A stretch of 59,088 nucleotides of DNA from positions 146,625-205,712 of the forward strand of contig JAPPFW010000002.1 in NCBI GenBank assembly GCA_028821575.1. Reading direction: 5' to 3'. The position numbers and the translations under genes are program-made. The notes below the pieces were generated by a model. The model made no database searches, was not told the DNA's origin, and was given only the letters and a program-made list of their open reading frames with translations. Positions 43,191 to 51,790 of the stretch are shown here, in pieces (the first letter of the stretch is position 1; each line of letters opens with the position of its first letter). Origin of the DNA: a bacterium (GTDB lineage Bacteria > Actinomycetota > Acidimicrobiia > Spongiisociales > Spongiisociaceae).

Positions 43191-43478
43191 AACTAGGCAG
43201 GACAACGTACTACAGCCTAGAGGGCGACGCCGATGGCGGCTGTTCCTGTCACCCGCATTGACGGCGGCAGGGTCCGGGGATCTCCGAACCTCGGGGATCT
43301 CGACACAGTTATGGGAAGCAGCTCCGATGTACCCGTGGACGGGATCACCAAGCGTTACACCGCAGCAATGAGCACTCCTGACGGCAATCCGGCTGCGTCG
43401 CAGAGGCCGCACGGCCGACGTTTGGCAACCCTGGTTGAAAGAGGACAGGACTAGACCCCTATAAAGAGGAGAGCGACG
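43191..43478. other. Leader between element A and the SPFH gene
   Basis: A 73-codon ATG frame (43233-43454) follows a GAGGG site but has no recognisable family and a composition like random high-GC sequence; it may be a short leader ORF or nothing. A GAGGAG ribosome site for the SPFH gene lies at its end. No clear promoter seen. Confidence 0.4.
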
Positions 43479-44576
43479 ATGGCTATCTGGAGGAAGCTTC
43501 GCGGCGAATTCGTTGACATAGTCGAGTGGACCGATGACTCTCAAGATACGCTCGTCTACCGCTTCCAACGGTACGGAAACGAGATCAAGTTCGGCGCGCA
43601 GTTGGTCGTCCGCGAGGGCCAGAATGCCGCTTTCGTGAACCAAGGCAAGTTGGCCGACGTCTTCGAGCCCGGCAGGCACATCCTGGAGACCCGCAATCTG
43701 CCGATCCTTTCGACCCTCCAAGGCTGGAAGCATGGCTTCTCCAGTCCGTTCAAGGCGGAGGTCTACTTCGTAAGCACCAGGCGATTCACCGACCTCAAGT
43801 GGGGTACCAAGAACCCTCTGATGCTCCGTGACCAGGACTTCGGCCTCGTGCGGCTGCGTGCGTTCGGCACCTACGCCATCCGCGTTCACGACACCGCCAT
43901 ACTGCTGCGCGAGCTCGTGGGAACCGACGGTCGCTACACGACCAAGGAGATCACCGACCAGCTGCGCAACGTCATCGTCTCGCGCTTCGCCGACCTGCTC
44001 GGCGAGAGCAACATACCCGCCCTGGACCTGGTATCGAACTACGACGAGCTCGGTTCGTTCATGACGGGCAAGGTCAAGCCCGAGTTCAACGCCTACGGCC
44101 TCGATCTCACCAAACTGCTCGTCGAGAACATCTCGCTGCCCGAAGACGTCGAGGCCGCCTTGGACAAGCGCACCAGCATGGCGGCCGTCGGCGACCTGAG
44201 CGCATTCACTCAGTTCCAGGCGGCTACGGCAATGGAGGACGCCGCCAACAACCCCGGCACCGCAGGCGGCGCGGTCGGCCTGGGCATGGGCATGATCATG
44301 GGCGGCCAGATGGGCCAAGCCGCTTCGAAACCGCCCGAAGCGCCCGCCCCGCCGCCCTTGCCCCCGTCCGTGCAGTTCTTCGTGGCCGCCAACGGACAGC
44401 AGACAGGGCCGTTCGGAATGGATACGCTGGCTGCACACGTCCAACAAGGTCGCATCACTCGTGACACCCTCGTGTGGCAAGCGGGTATGGCACAGTGGAC
44501 AAGGGCAGGGGATGTCGATGCGTTCGCCACGCTGTTCGGCGCCACGCCGCCCCCGCTGCCGCCGCCGGTTCCGTGA
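43479..44576 (+). CDS. SPFH-domain protein with C-terminal GYF_2 domain
   Basis: 365-aa protein. Residues about 1-260 are the YdjI-like SPFH/band-7 type (IWRKLRGEFVDIVEWTDDSQ, then VVREGQNAAFVNQGKL and GTYAIRVHDTAILLREL). Residues 260-297 are a Gly/Met-rich then Pro-rich linker. Residues about 298-350 form a GYF_2 module (NGQQTGPFGMDTLAAHVQQG, then TLVWQAGMAQW), a peptide- or membrane-targeting fold. SPFH proteins scaffold membrane microdomains; in B. subtilis YdjI is recruited by the membrane proteins YdjG/H. A zinc-ribbon membrane protein gene follows at 35 bases. No transmembrane segment here. Start: ATG with GAGGAG. Bracketed with its partner by related inverted-repeat elements. Confidence 0.88.
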   Translation: MAIWRKLRGEFVDIVEWTDDSQDTLVYRFQRYGNEIKFGAQLVVREGQNAAFVNQGKLADVFEPGRHILETRNLPILSTLQGWKHGFSSPFKAEVYFVSTRRFTDLKWGTKNPLMLRDQDFGLVRLRAFGTYAIRVHDTAILLRELVGTDGRYTTKEITDQLRNVIVSRFADLLGESNIPALDLVSNYDELGSFMTGKVKPEFNAYGLDLTKLLVENISLPEDVEAALDKRTSMAAVGDLSAFTQFQAATAMEDAANNPGTAGGAVGLGMGMIMGGQMGQAASKPPEAPAPPPLPPSVQFFVAANGQQTGPFGMDTLAAHVQQGRITRDTLVWQAGMAQWTRAGDVDAFATLFGATPPPLPPPVP

Positions 44577-44611
44577 TCCAGTCCTAACCCCACAGTCCCA
44601 ATAGGAGCGAC

Positions 44612-45709
44612 GTGGCCGAGACGCAGGCAGAACCCGATAGGCATGAATTCTCGTGCGGGCAGTGCGGGGCCCTGCTCGAGTTCCAACCGGGCGCAGCGAT
44701 GCTCGTCTGCCGGCACTGCGGCGGTGAAACCCCTCTCCCCGATTCCGATGAAGAGATCGAGGAACTGGACTTTCATGAGTGGCTGGTATCGCTGGAAGAA
44801 GACGAGGAGGAGACCGAAAAGGTTCTCACTGTCTCCTGCCCGAGTTGCGGCGCGGAACTCGAGCGGGACCCAAGGCTGTCCTCCGAGGCCTGCCCTTTCT
44901 GCGGCACCACCATCGTGGCGGAAGGCGGCTCCCACAAGCGGATCAAGCCGCGGTCGCTGTTGCCGTTCAAGGTGGAGCGATCGAGGGCGCTCGAGTTGTT
45001 CCGTGAATGGGTATCGAAGCTGTGGTTCGCTCCCAACGATTTCAAGAGGCGCGCCCGCCTGGACACCATGCTCTCCGGCATGTACGTCCCGCACTGGACT
45101 TATGACGCTGCGGTCGCCACGGAGTACAGCGGCCAGCGCGGAACCCACTACTACGTACCGGTAACGAGATCCACGGGCAAAGGCACAACTACGGTAATGG
45201 AGCGACGTACGTCGTGGAGCCCGGTACGTGGCAGGGTGAACAACACGTTCGACGATCTCCTGGTACGGGCGAGCAACTCGCTACCTGCCAAGTACATGGA
45301 TAGGTTGGAACCGTGGGGACTTTCCGATCTCGTCCCGTTCCAAAGCCAATACATGAGCGGTTTCCGCGCCGAGAGCTACCAGATCGGCCTCGAAGAGGGC
45401 TTCAACGAAGCCCGCAAGCAGATGGACGGACCGATACGCGACAGCATCCGTAGCGATATCGGTGGCGATGAGCAGAGGATCCAATCAATGCGCTCGGAGT
45501 TCAACAACATCACCTTCAAACACATCCTGCTGCCCGTATGGATCAGTGCATACCGCTACAGGAACAAGTCGTTCCGCTTCCTGGTCAACGCTCGCACGGG
45601 AGAGGTGCAGGGCGAACGCCCCTGGAGTTGGATGAAGATAGGTTTGACCGCAGCCGGAGTCACAGCGCTGTTGGCATTGGCTGTCGCAGTCTTCCTGCTG
45701 ATCCAATAG
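44612..45709 (+). CDS. Double zinc-ribbon membrane protein (YdjG-like)
   Basis: 365-aa protein starting at a GTG. Two N-terminal TFIIB-like zinc ribbons (CGQC...CRHC at about 15-36, CPSC...CPFC at about 75-100) flank an acidic stretch (DSDEEIEELDF, EEDEEET). A central soluble region (PHWTYDAAVATEYSGQRG and on) follows, then one C-terminal transmembrane helix (TAAGVTALLALAVAVFLLI). Proteins of this type sit beside YdjI-like SPFH genes; the B. subtilis equivalent YdjG is a membrane anchor in a PspA-linked stress complex. Neither PspA nor a YdjH-like gene is nearby here. Likely partner of the SPFH-GYF_2 protein at the membrane (inference). Confidence 0.82.
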   Translation: MAETQAEPDRHEFSCGQCGALLEFQPGAAMLVCRHCGGETPLPDSDEEIEELDFHEWLVSLEEDEEETEKVLTVSCPSCGAELERDPRLSSEACPFCGTTIVAEGGSHKRIKPRSLLPFKVERSRALELFREWVSKLWFAPNDFKRRARLDTMLSGMYVPHWTYDAAVATEYSGQRGTHYYVPVTRSTGKGTTTVMERRTSWSPVRGRVNNTFDDLLVRASNSLPAKYMDRLEPWGLSDLVPFQSQYMSGFRAESYQIGLEEGFNEARKQMDGPIRDSIRSDIGGDEQRIQSMRSEFNNITFKHILLPVWISAYRYRNKSFRFLVNARTGEVQGERPWSWMKIGLTAAGVTALLALAVAVFLLIQ

Positions 45710-45812
45710 GTCCTCGCAGGCCGGTTCAACCTCCCAGACCGCGAGCGTATCGAGACCACTGCCTGGTTTGTCGCACGGTGTGGCGGGATCGACCCTCCAG
45801 GCGGCGTAGTCT

Positions 45813-45923
45813 TAGGGTGGCGCCGTGAGCCCGTACATAGGGGTTCGCTACCTAGCCCACGACCCTCGGACTAGGTGGTTTGCCAACCAGCGAACCGCGC
45901 TAGATTGTCCACGGCGCCTCCTA
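45813..45923. mobile_element. 111-bp inverted-repeat element (MITE-like, copy B)
   Basis: The left end TAGGGTGGCGCCGTG and the complement of the right end TAGGAGGCGCCGTG match apart from a small indel. The inner sequences CCCGTACATAGGGGTTCGC and GCGAACCGCGCTAGATTGT differ from those of copy A by one base each. The outer tips differ more, suggesting a related subfamily or compensated decay. It closes the SPFH/zinc-ribbon cassette on its right side. Confidence 0.75.
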
Positions 45924-46015
45924 GTGGGTCCACCACTTCTAGAGGGCTAGGTAGTCGCTCACCACGTATCGTCCCAGAGACGACAAGCACGAGCAGCAGA
46001 AAGGCGGGTGTTCAT

Positions 46016-47056
46016 ATGGACAGGCTCGGAGTGGGGCTTTGGGGAGGTATGCCGATCAACGACCTGGTCGACGTGGTGAAGCTCGCCGACCGGCGTGGCT
46101 ATGAGGCGGCCTACATAATCGAGAGCTTCTCGGACGCCTTCTGCTTCCTGGCCGCCTGCGCGCGGGAGACGGAGCAGATCCTTCTAGGGACCGGGGTGGC
46201 AACCGTCTTCACGCGGAACCCGACCACCATCGCCATCGCCGCCGCCACCGTGGACTCGATCTCCGAGGGACGCTTCCGCCTGGGCCTCGGGGTCGGACAC
46301 CGGGAGATCCACCTGATGCGCGACGACGTCGAGAAGCACCGGCCGTCCCCCTTCGAACGCCCACTGCTGAGGCTGCGCGAGACGACGGAGCTCACCCGCG
46401 CCATCATCAAGGGTGCCTACCGGGGCGAGTTGGTCCGCTTCGACGGCGAGATCTTTCACGTTCGCGACTACGAACCGTGGCTGGGGCCCTACCGGGACAA
46501 CATCGAGATCTTCTACGGCGCTCTGGCGGAACAGACCTTCGAGTTGGCGGGCGAGATCGCCGACGGCGTTGCGCCCATCTTCGTCCCGCTCGACTTCGTG
46601 CCGGTTATGAAAGAGGCCGTGGCCCGCGGGGCGGCCCGCGTCGGCCGCGATCCGGCCGAGGTCGAGCTCGCCTGTTACCTACCCACTTCGGTCAGCGACG
46701 ACGTGGAGGCCGCCAAGCTGGCCGCCAAGTACGACGTGGCCATCCACATGTCGTCCTACCACTACTACCGCACCTACTTCGACCGCCGCGGCAAGGGCGA
46801 CATCGCCAGGCAGGTGGCCGAGCGGGTCGAGGCGGGGAACATGGAGGGAGCGGTCGACCTGATCGACGACGAGATGGCCGATGCGGTGACGGTGTACGGC
46901 ACGCCTGAGATGTGCCGGGAGAAGATCGACGTGTACCGGGCCGCCGGGATCACGCTGCCGATCATCTTCCCGCTGTACCCGGGATTCCGGAGCTACCTGC
47001 CCAACCCGATGGCCCGCGACGGCATCATGCACATCCTCGAGTCGCTGGCGGGCTGA
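46016..47056 (+). CDS. LLM-class F420/FMN-dependent oxidoreductase
   Basis: 346-aa luciferase-like monooxygenase/methylene-H4MPT-reductase family protein. Features: RLGVGLWGGMPINDLVDVVK at the start, the GTGVATVFTRNPTTIA and TVDSISEGRFRLGLGVGH blocks, and GTPEMCREKIDVYRAAGI near the end. In actinobacteria such enzymes often use F420. The ATG at 46016 follows AAGGCGGG; the open frame to 45875 lies in element B. The substrate is unknown. Confidence 0.9.
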   Translation: MDRLGVGLWGGMPINDLVDVVKLADRRGYEAAYIIESFSDAFCFLAACARETEQILLGTGVATVFTRNPTTIAIAAATVDSISEGRFRLGLGVGHREIHLMRDDVEKHRPSPFERPLLRLRETTELTRAIIKGAYRGELVRFDGEIFHVRDYEPWLGPYRDNIEIFYGALAEQTFELAGEIADGVAPIFVPLDFVPVMKEAVARGAARVGRDPAEVELACYLPTSVSDDVEAAKLAAKYDVAIHMSSYHYYRTYFDRRGKGDIARQVAERVEAGNMEGAVDLIDDEMADAVTVYGTPEMCREKIDVYRAAGITLPIIFPLYPGFRSYLPNPMARDGIMHILESLAG

Positions 47057-47073
47057 AAGCCGAAGCCTGCGCC

Positions 47074-47514
47074 CTACGCCTCGTCAGGGGTCGAGGGGGC
47101 GAGATCGTCCGGGAACTCGACGACCCGGCGCCGCGAGAATCGCCACCGACCGTCCACCCTGGCCAGTTCGTCGTCGTAGGCGCACATCAGGGCCGGGTTG
47201 GCTCCGGGACCGTGCGGCGTGAACATGATGTGGTAGGCGAACAGGGTTGCCCGGTCTCCATCACCGTCGATGATCATGTTGATGGTCCAATGCTGGGCGC
47301 CCCGCCATTCGGCGTACTGCGGTTCGGTCCAGAAGGCGGTGGCGAAGGCCCGCAACTCGTCGTGGCCCCTGAAGGTGGGGACCACCAAACCCTCGAAGAC
47401 CCCGTCGGGAAGGAAGGTCTCCACCCATCCCTCCACGTCGCCGGAGTCGATCGCCCGGTTGTAGCGAGCTACCAGCTCCTGGATCTCGATCTTGTCGGCA
47501 GCACTGAGCGACAT
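47074..47514 (-). CDS. SnoaL/NTF2-like protein
   Basis: 146-aa single-domain protein of the SnoaL_4-like cone fold: KIEIQELVARYNRAIDSGDV, then WVETFLPDGVFEG, and the terminal VDGRWRFSRRRVVEF strand. Members include dehydratases, ketosteroid isomerases and ring-hydroxylating dioxygenase subunits; here it stands without a dioxygenase alpha subunit. The ATG at 47514 follows GGAGG at ideal spacing. It follows the MmgE/PrpD gene by 46 bases on the same strand and is convergent with the flavin oxidoreductase. Confidence 0.82.
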   Translation of the reverse strand: MSLSAADKIEIQELVARYNRAIDSGDVEGWVETFLPDGVFEGLVVPTFRGHDELRAFATAFWTEPQYAEWRGAQHWTINMIIDGDGDRATLFAYHIMFTPHGPGANPALMCAYDDELARVDGRWRFSRRRVVEFPDDLAPSTPDEA

Positions 47515-47560
47515 GTCACACCTCCCTCCAATCGTCACTCGATAGACTCACCCCCGCGGA

Positions 47561-49006
47561 TCAGGATCCGTTCGCTCCCAACGACTTCACGAAGGCACCG
47601 ATGTCCGGCTCGTTCTCCAACTCCGAGCAGCGGGCCAGGATCTCGTCGAAACGGGCCCTCGGCATCGAATCCGCCAGGCAGTAGTCGTAGAGACCGTCGT
47701 ACTTGGCCATGAGCTGCGCCTCGGAGAGGGGCCGCTCCGGCTCGCCCCTGGGATGGTGGATGGTCCGGGTCGAGGACGTCCCGTCCCGCTTCTCCACCGT
47801 GACCCGGGCCGGCAACCCGTCGGGGAAGAAGGCGTCCAGATCAGCCGCCGGCCGGCACTCCACCCGGTCCATCAACTCCTTGGTCTCGGGATCGTGCAGC
47901 GAGGCCGGTTCCAGAGCGTCCAGCCAGGCCCGCCGGTCCTTTACCACCTTGGCAGCGAAGAAGAAAGAGCTCAGGCGGGCCACCTCCGGGGCAGATGGAT
48001 CCCGGCGGTCGTCGGTTCCCGTGACCAGGTGCATCGACCGGGGCTTCTCGATCACCACCTTCTCCACTTCGGCCGGCGCCAGGTCCTCGTCCACCACGAT
48101 GCTCATCAGGGCCTCGATCTCGGAATGGACGTAGCGGGTGGTCGGATACGGCTTCAGGCCGACCCGGGTGACCTCGAACGGGTCACCGAGCTGCGACAGG
48201 GGAGCGGGGTCGGGGACCAGGCTCCGGGCGTTCAGCAGCCCGGTGGGAGCCTCCAGCACCCGGGGGGATCCCCGCAGCCCCTCCCGCGCCATCAGGGCCG
48301 ACATCACCCCCGTGCCGGGCTGCCAGCCGCTCAACATCGGCCGGCACCAGTAACCGGGGGAGGTCAACTCCAGCGATATGGTGCCGCCCACCGCCAGGTA
48401 GGCGCCGATGCCGAGGGCGTCGGTATGGCCGTCCCGGTCGAGCCCAAGGAGCTTGGCCCCTGCGAGGGCCGCTCCGGGAGCGTTGGCGTCGGTTGTGTCG
48501 ATCACCCCGCGGCCGACGTTGAGGGCCATGCCGAGCTTGGCGATTCCCTCGACACCCACCGCCACGGCCACCGCGAACTCGGGAAAGGCAACCTGCCTGG
48601 TCTCGGCCAGCGCGAAGACGGCCGGGAAGACACCGGGACAGATGTGGGTCGGGGCGCTCCAGCGGTGCACGTCCATCAGGTTGAGGGTATGGGCATACGC
48701 CCCGTTGACGATGGCGGCGTGCTGGGGTGTGGTGGTGACGTCCCTCCCGAGGACGGTGCAGGGCCCGGGATTGAACGCAGCCAACCTGACCAGAGGCTCC
48801 AGGCCGGGACCGGACGACTCGCCCACACCCCGACCGGTGGAGGCCGCCAGCGATATCACCACGAAGTCCCGGCAAAGCCGCACAACACCCTCGCGCACCT
48901 CGTCGTCCAGATCCGAGTAGGAGAGGTCGTAGGCCCAATGGGCCAGCCGCGTCGTCAGAGGTTCGGGGAGCAGACTCCACGGAAGGTCGGCAACTGTCGG
49001 ACGCAT
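47561..49006 (-). CDS. MmgE/PrpD family protein
   Basis: 481-aa protein of the 2-methylcitrate dehydratase/iminodisuccinate epimerase/cis-aconitate decarboxylase family. The all-alpha N-terminal domain includes AHWAYDLSYSDLDDEVREGV and ALNVGRG; the C-terminal domain has the VGLKPYPTTRYVHSEIEAL block with the family's conserved Lys-Tyr-Pro. No methylcitrate synthase or prpC/D-type context, so a non-canonical substrate is likely. Start: ATG preceded by GGGAGG. A second family member is at 55577. Confidence 0.88.
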   Translation of the reverse strand: MRPTVADLPWSLLPEPLTTRLAHWAYDLSYSDLDDEVREGVVRLCRDFVVISLAASTGRGVGESSGPGLEPLVRLAAFNPGPCTVLGRDVTTTPQHAAIVNGAYAHTLNLMDVHRWSAPTHICPGVFPAVFALAETRQVAFPEFAVAVAVGVEGIAKLGMALNVGRGVIDTTDANAPGAALAGAKLLGLDRDGHTDALGIGAYLAVGGTISLELTSPGYWCRPMLSGWQPGTGVMSALMAREGLRGSPRVLEAPTGLLNARSLVPDPAPLSQLGDPFEVTRVGLKPYPTTRYVHSEIEALMSIVVDEDLAPAEVEKVVIEKPRSMHLVTGTDDRRDPSAPEVARLSSFFFAAKVVKDRRAWLDALEPASLHDPETKELMDRVECRPAADLDAFFPDGLPARVTVEKRDGTSSTRTIHHPRGEPERPLSEAQLMAKYDGLYDYCLADSMPRARFDEILARCSELENEPDIGAFVKSLGANGS

Positions 49007-49329
49007 GTGAACCTCCCTGTCGACATGTGCCTGCCCGGACGCCGGCCACCGGTTGCAGGCATGCCTAGGCTAGCGGCGCCCTTCTTCGGGGACTGTGCAG
49101 TGGGGCTACAGCATTGCCCGGCCGGCAGTCCGCCATCGGGCCGGGGCCTTCCATGGCAGAGATCTCATGGTGCCGTCCGAGAACAGCCGGCAATGGGCGG
49201 CTATCAGAACCGCAGCGCTAAGCCAAGCTCGGCGCGGGACCGACTGACGCTAGGCCTGGCCACCTCAGATGTAGTGACCAGTCGCCGCGGTCCGTTCCGC
49301 TCGGACGCCCAGCGTTCAGGTGCTGGGAG
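49007..49329. other. Gene-free stretch between MmgE/PrpD and CocE genes
   Basis: Contains the ribosome site of the MmgE/PrpD gene and an inverted repeat TGCCTGC (49028-49034)/GCAGGCA (49055-49061) that could be an operator just upstream of it. The rest shows no recognisable gene or RNA. Confidence 0.5.
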
Positions 49330-51030
49330 TCAGCCCGGAGGGATCACCGGCAGGACTATGTGGGAGGGCCGAGCCGTGTCATGGTGGACGGTCTGGCGGG
49401 CGACCCGGATCTGGTCGTCGTCGGCGGTGGGGTTACCCGTGTTCAGGTTGCGATCGAAGCGGGGGAAGTTGCTGCTGGCGATCTCCACCCTGATGCGATG
49501 TCCCGCCCGGAACACGTTGCTCGTCACCCACAGATCGATCGTGAACTCGTACACTTCGCCGGGTTCCAGCGGCACCTGCCGTTCGACGCCCTCGCGGTAG
49601 CGGCCGCGGATGATCCCGTCGCACAGGTTCCTGGCGTACCCGTCCGGGTGCACGTCGACCAGCTTGCCGGTGAAGTCCGTGTCCCTCCCGTCGGTGGCCG
49701 CGAACAGCTTGACGATCACCGGCCCGGTCACCTCCAGGTCGGCCTCCAGCGGCTCCGACGTGTAGACCAGGACGTCGTTGCGGTACTCGACCGGACGCTG
49801 ATCGAACGAACCCCAGTCCACGATCTCAGGGGTGCAGCAGGTGGCGCCGCCCACCGTGGGGGTCGGGAACCCCGGGTTGTAAACGTACTCGTCGGCCGGC
49901 TCGCCGCCCGGCGGGTCGGCGGATAGGGTCCCGTCGCCCAGGAGCGAGTTGGCCGACCCCCGGCTGTGGAAGTACCAGGGAGTGAACTCGGTCCGCTCCA
50001 GCGGCCACTCGTGCTCGTCTCGCCACTCGTCCGTGCCCATGGTGTAGATACGCAACGGTGCGTCCCGGTCGACCCCGTTGTCCTCGCCCTTCAACCAGTG
50101 GTCGTACCACCGCAACTGGATGTCATCTACATCCAGCACCGACGCCTTACCGAAGTCGACCTCCCCGGCGTGGGTCTCGGTGTTGGTGTGGTGATGCCAC
50201 GGCCCCATCACCACCCGCTGGTGGTTGCGAGCCAGTTCCGACCCGCCCCGGTCCCGCATCCCGACGAAGTTGTTCATCGTCCCGCCGGCGAAGATGTCGT
50301 ACCAGCCGCCGATCTGCAGCACCGGGATCTTCACCCTCTCGTACTGCTCCTTGACCGACATGGCCTTCCAGTAGTCGTCGTAGTCGGGGTGGTCCAGCCA
50401 GTCCTGGAAGAACCCGATATCCTTGCCGCCGAACTGCGGGATGGCCCGCATGGGCAGCACCGAGAAGATGCGCTTCCAGTTGAACCGGTCGATGAGCTGC
50501 CACGTCCGCCCCCCTAACCGGAAACTCCAGGTCGACGTGAAGTGCAGGGTGAAGGCCCCACCCTGGTAGTGCAGCGAGCCGTGGAGGTCGTCGCCGATCA
50601 CCCGGGGCACGATCGCCTTCAGGTACGGGCTCCCCGCCACGGCCGCCATCCACTGCACCCCGCCCAGGTAGGAAGCGCCGTGCATGCCCACGTTGCCGTC
50701 GCACCAGGGCTGGGAGCCGATCCACTCGATGGTGTCGTACCCGTCCTCGTACTCCTGGATCCACGGGTCGAAACGGCCGTCCGAGTCGTTGCGCCCCCGG
50801 CAGTCCTGCGCGGCGAACACGTACCCGTTCTGGGCGAAGAACACGGCCGAATCGACCAGGGCCTCCCACATGTTGTCGTAGGGAGTCCTCGCCAGGATCA
50901 CCGGGAACGGTTCATCGCCCCCGGCCGGGAAGTAGATGTCCATGGAGGTCTCCACCCCGTCACGCATCGGAACCCTCACGTTGTTACGAACGTCGATACC
51001 GGCAGGAAGAAAAGCAGCCTCCGCCATCAT
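49330..51030 (-). CDS. CocE/NonD family alpha/beta hydrolase
   Basis: 566-aa hydrolase, paralogue of the one at 14196. Nucleophile Ser in GMHGASYLGG, acid in GGWYDIFAGGT, His in MGPWHHHTNT, and the C-terminal jelly roll (YEFTIDLWVTSNVFRAGHRI). Catalytic set complete. Two adjacent ATGs (51030, 51027) follow GGAAAGGG. Divergent from the small gene pair at 51114 with an 83-base shared control region. Confidence 0.91.
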   Translation of the reverse strand: MMAEAAFLPAGIDVRNNVRVPMRDGVETSMDIYFPAGGDEPFPVILARTPYDNMWEALVDSAVFFAQNGYVFAAQDCRGRNDSDGRFDPWIQEYEDGYDTIEWIGSQPWCDGNVGMHGASYLGGVQWMAAVAGSPYLKAIVPRVIGDDLHGSLHYQGGAFTLHFTSTWSFRLGGRTWQLIDRFNWKRIFSVLPMRAIPQFGGKDIGFFQDWLDHPDYDDYWKAMSVKEQYERVKIPVLQIGGWYDIFAGGTMNNFVGMRDRGGSELARNHQRVVMGPWHHHTNTETHAGEVDFGKASVLDVDDIQLRWYDHWLKGEDNGVDRDAPLRIYTMGTDEWRDEHEWPLERTEFTPWYFHSRGSANSLLGDGTLSADPPGGEPADEYVYNPGFPTPTVGGATCCTPEIVDWGSFDQRPVEYRNDVLVYTSEPLEADLEVTGPVIVKLFAATDGRDTDFTGKLVDVHPDGYARNLCDGIIRGRYREGVERQVPLEPGEVYEFTIDLWVTSNVFRAGHRIRVEIASSNFPRFDRNLNTGNPTADDDQIRVARQTVHHDTARPSHIVLPVIPPG

Positions 51031-51113
51031 CAACCCTTTCCTCGACACTCGGCCGGACGATACAGCCCGATCTTCTGGGGTGATAGGCTAATCGCTGTAG
51101 TAGTCTGCGTTCT

Positions 51114-51416
51114 ATGACGCAACTGGACTACCAGGAGATCATCTCGCTGTCGGAAGACCCCACGGTGATGTTCGAGAAGGCCCGCGGTCGGCCAGCGACC
51201 GCCGAAGAACTACGCGAACTCGCCCAACTCGCGGCCGCTATCTTCCACCAGTGCTCGCTTGAGGAACAGATCGAAGTCACGCTCTGCTTGCCGACCCACA
51301 TATCCGCTCGTCACCTCGCTCCAATGTCTGATCTACAACGCTCTGCAATTCTCACCCAACTGCCTGCCGGTCTTGCTGATGAAATCGCTTCACTGCTCCC
51401 GGCAGGTGTTGCTTGA
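51114..51416 (+). CDS. Hypothetical protein, 100 aa
   Basis: No family recognised. Mostly helical and acidic, with YQEIISLSEDPTVMFEKARG and a central ELAQLAAAIFHQCSLEEQIE helix; no signal, membrane segment or Cys cluster. Its TGA overlaps the TTG start of the next gene, so the two are probably co-translated. Divergent from the CocE gene. GC is lower than in most neighbouring genes, hinting at recent acquisition. Confidence 0.6.
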   Translation: MTQLDYQEIISLSEDPTVMFEKARGRPATAEELRELAQLAAAIFHQCSLEEQIEVTLCLPTHISARHLAPMSDLQRSAILTQLPAGLADEIASLLPAGVA

Positions 51417-51691
51417 CGGCACCCCTCGGCGTCCATTCAATCCTCCCGTCGGCACTCAAGAGGTTCGCTATAAGGGACATTCTGTCGGCGCTTGCGCACC
51501 CGCATGGTGTTGAGGTCGACTTCCCCCGAGAGGGCATCATGGCCATCGGTGGGACAACCACACAGGGTCTCCCGATAGTGGTACTGAGAGATATGGAAAC
51601 GGGCAAAGTGTTTCATGCCCAAAAACTGGAAGCCAAGTACCAGCGTCTCTTTCATCAGACGGTCTGGCCGAGGGAGCCCAAGGTGGACTGA
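51413..51691 (+). CDS. Hypothetical protein, 92 aa, coupled to the preceding gene
   Basis: Begins at a TTG overlapping the upstream stop (TTGA); an internal ATG at 51539 would give a shorter form. The second half looks like a small beta-rich domain (IMAIGGTTTQGLPIVVLRDM, then KVFHAQKLEAKYQRLFHQT). No family recognised. Size and coupling resemble toxin-antitoxin pairs, but neither protein shows a known toxin or DNA-binding motif. Confidence 0.5.
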   Translation: MTAPLGVHSILPSALKRFAIRDILSALAHPHGVEVDFPREGIMAIGGTTTQGLPIVVLRDMETGKVFHAQKLEAKYQRLFHQTVWPREPKVD

Positions 51692-51790
51692 TCGTCAAAC
51701 AATGTGGACGGGTGGTCTGCATCCACCACCGGACGCCGACGGTCCGGACATCGGCCAACTGCAAGACGGTTAGAAACAACTTTGCGAAGC

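Noticed and set aside
43078..45923. Complete insertion sequence or composite transposon
   Set aside because: Neither inverted-repeat element encodes a transposase and none lies between them. Only a MITE-like label is supported.
51413..51691. Known type II toxin-antitoxin system
   Set aside because: Neither protein shows RelE, VapC, MazF, HipA or antitoxin DNA-binding motifs; only size and coupling are suggestive.
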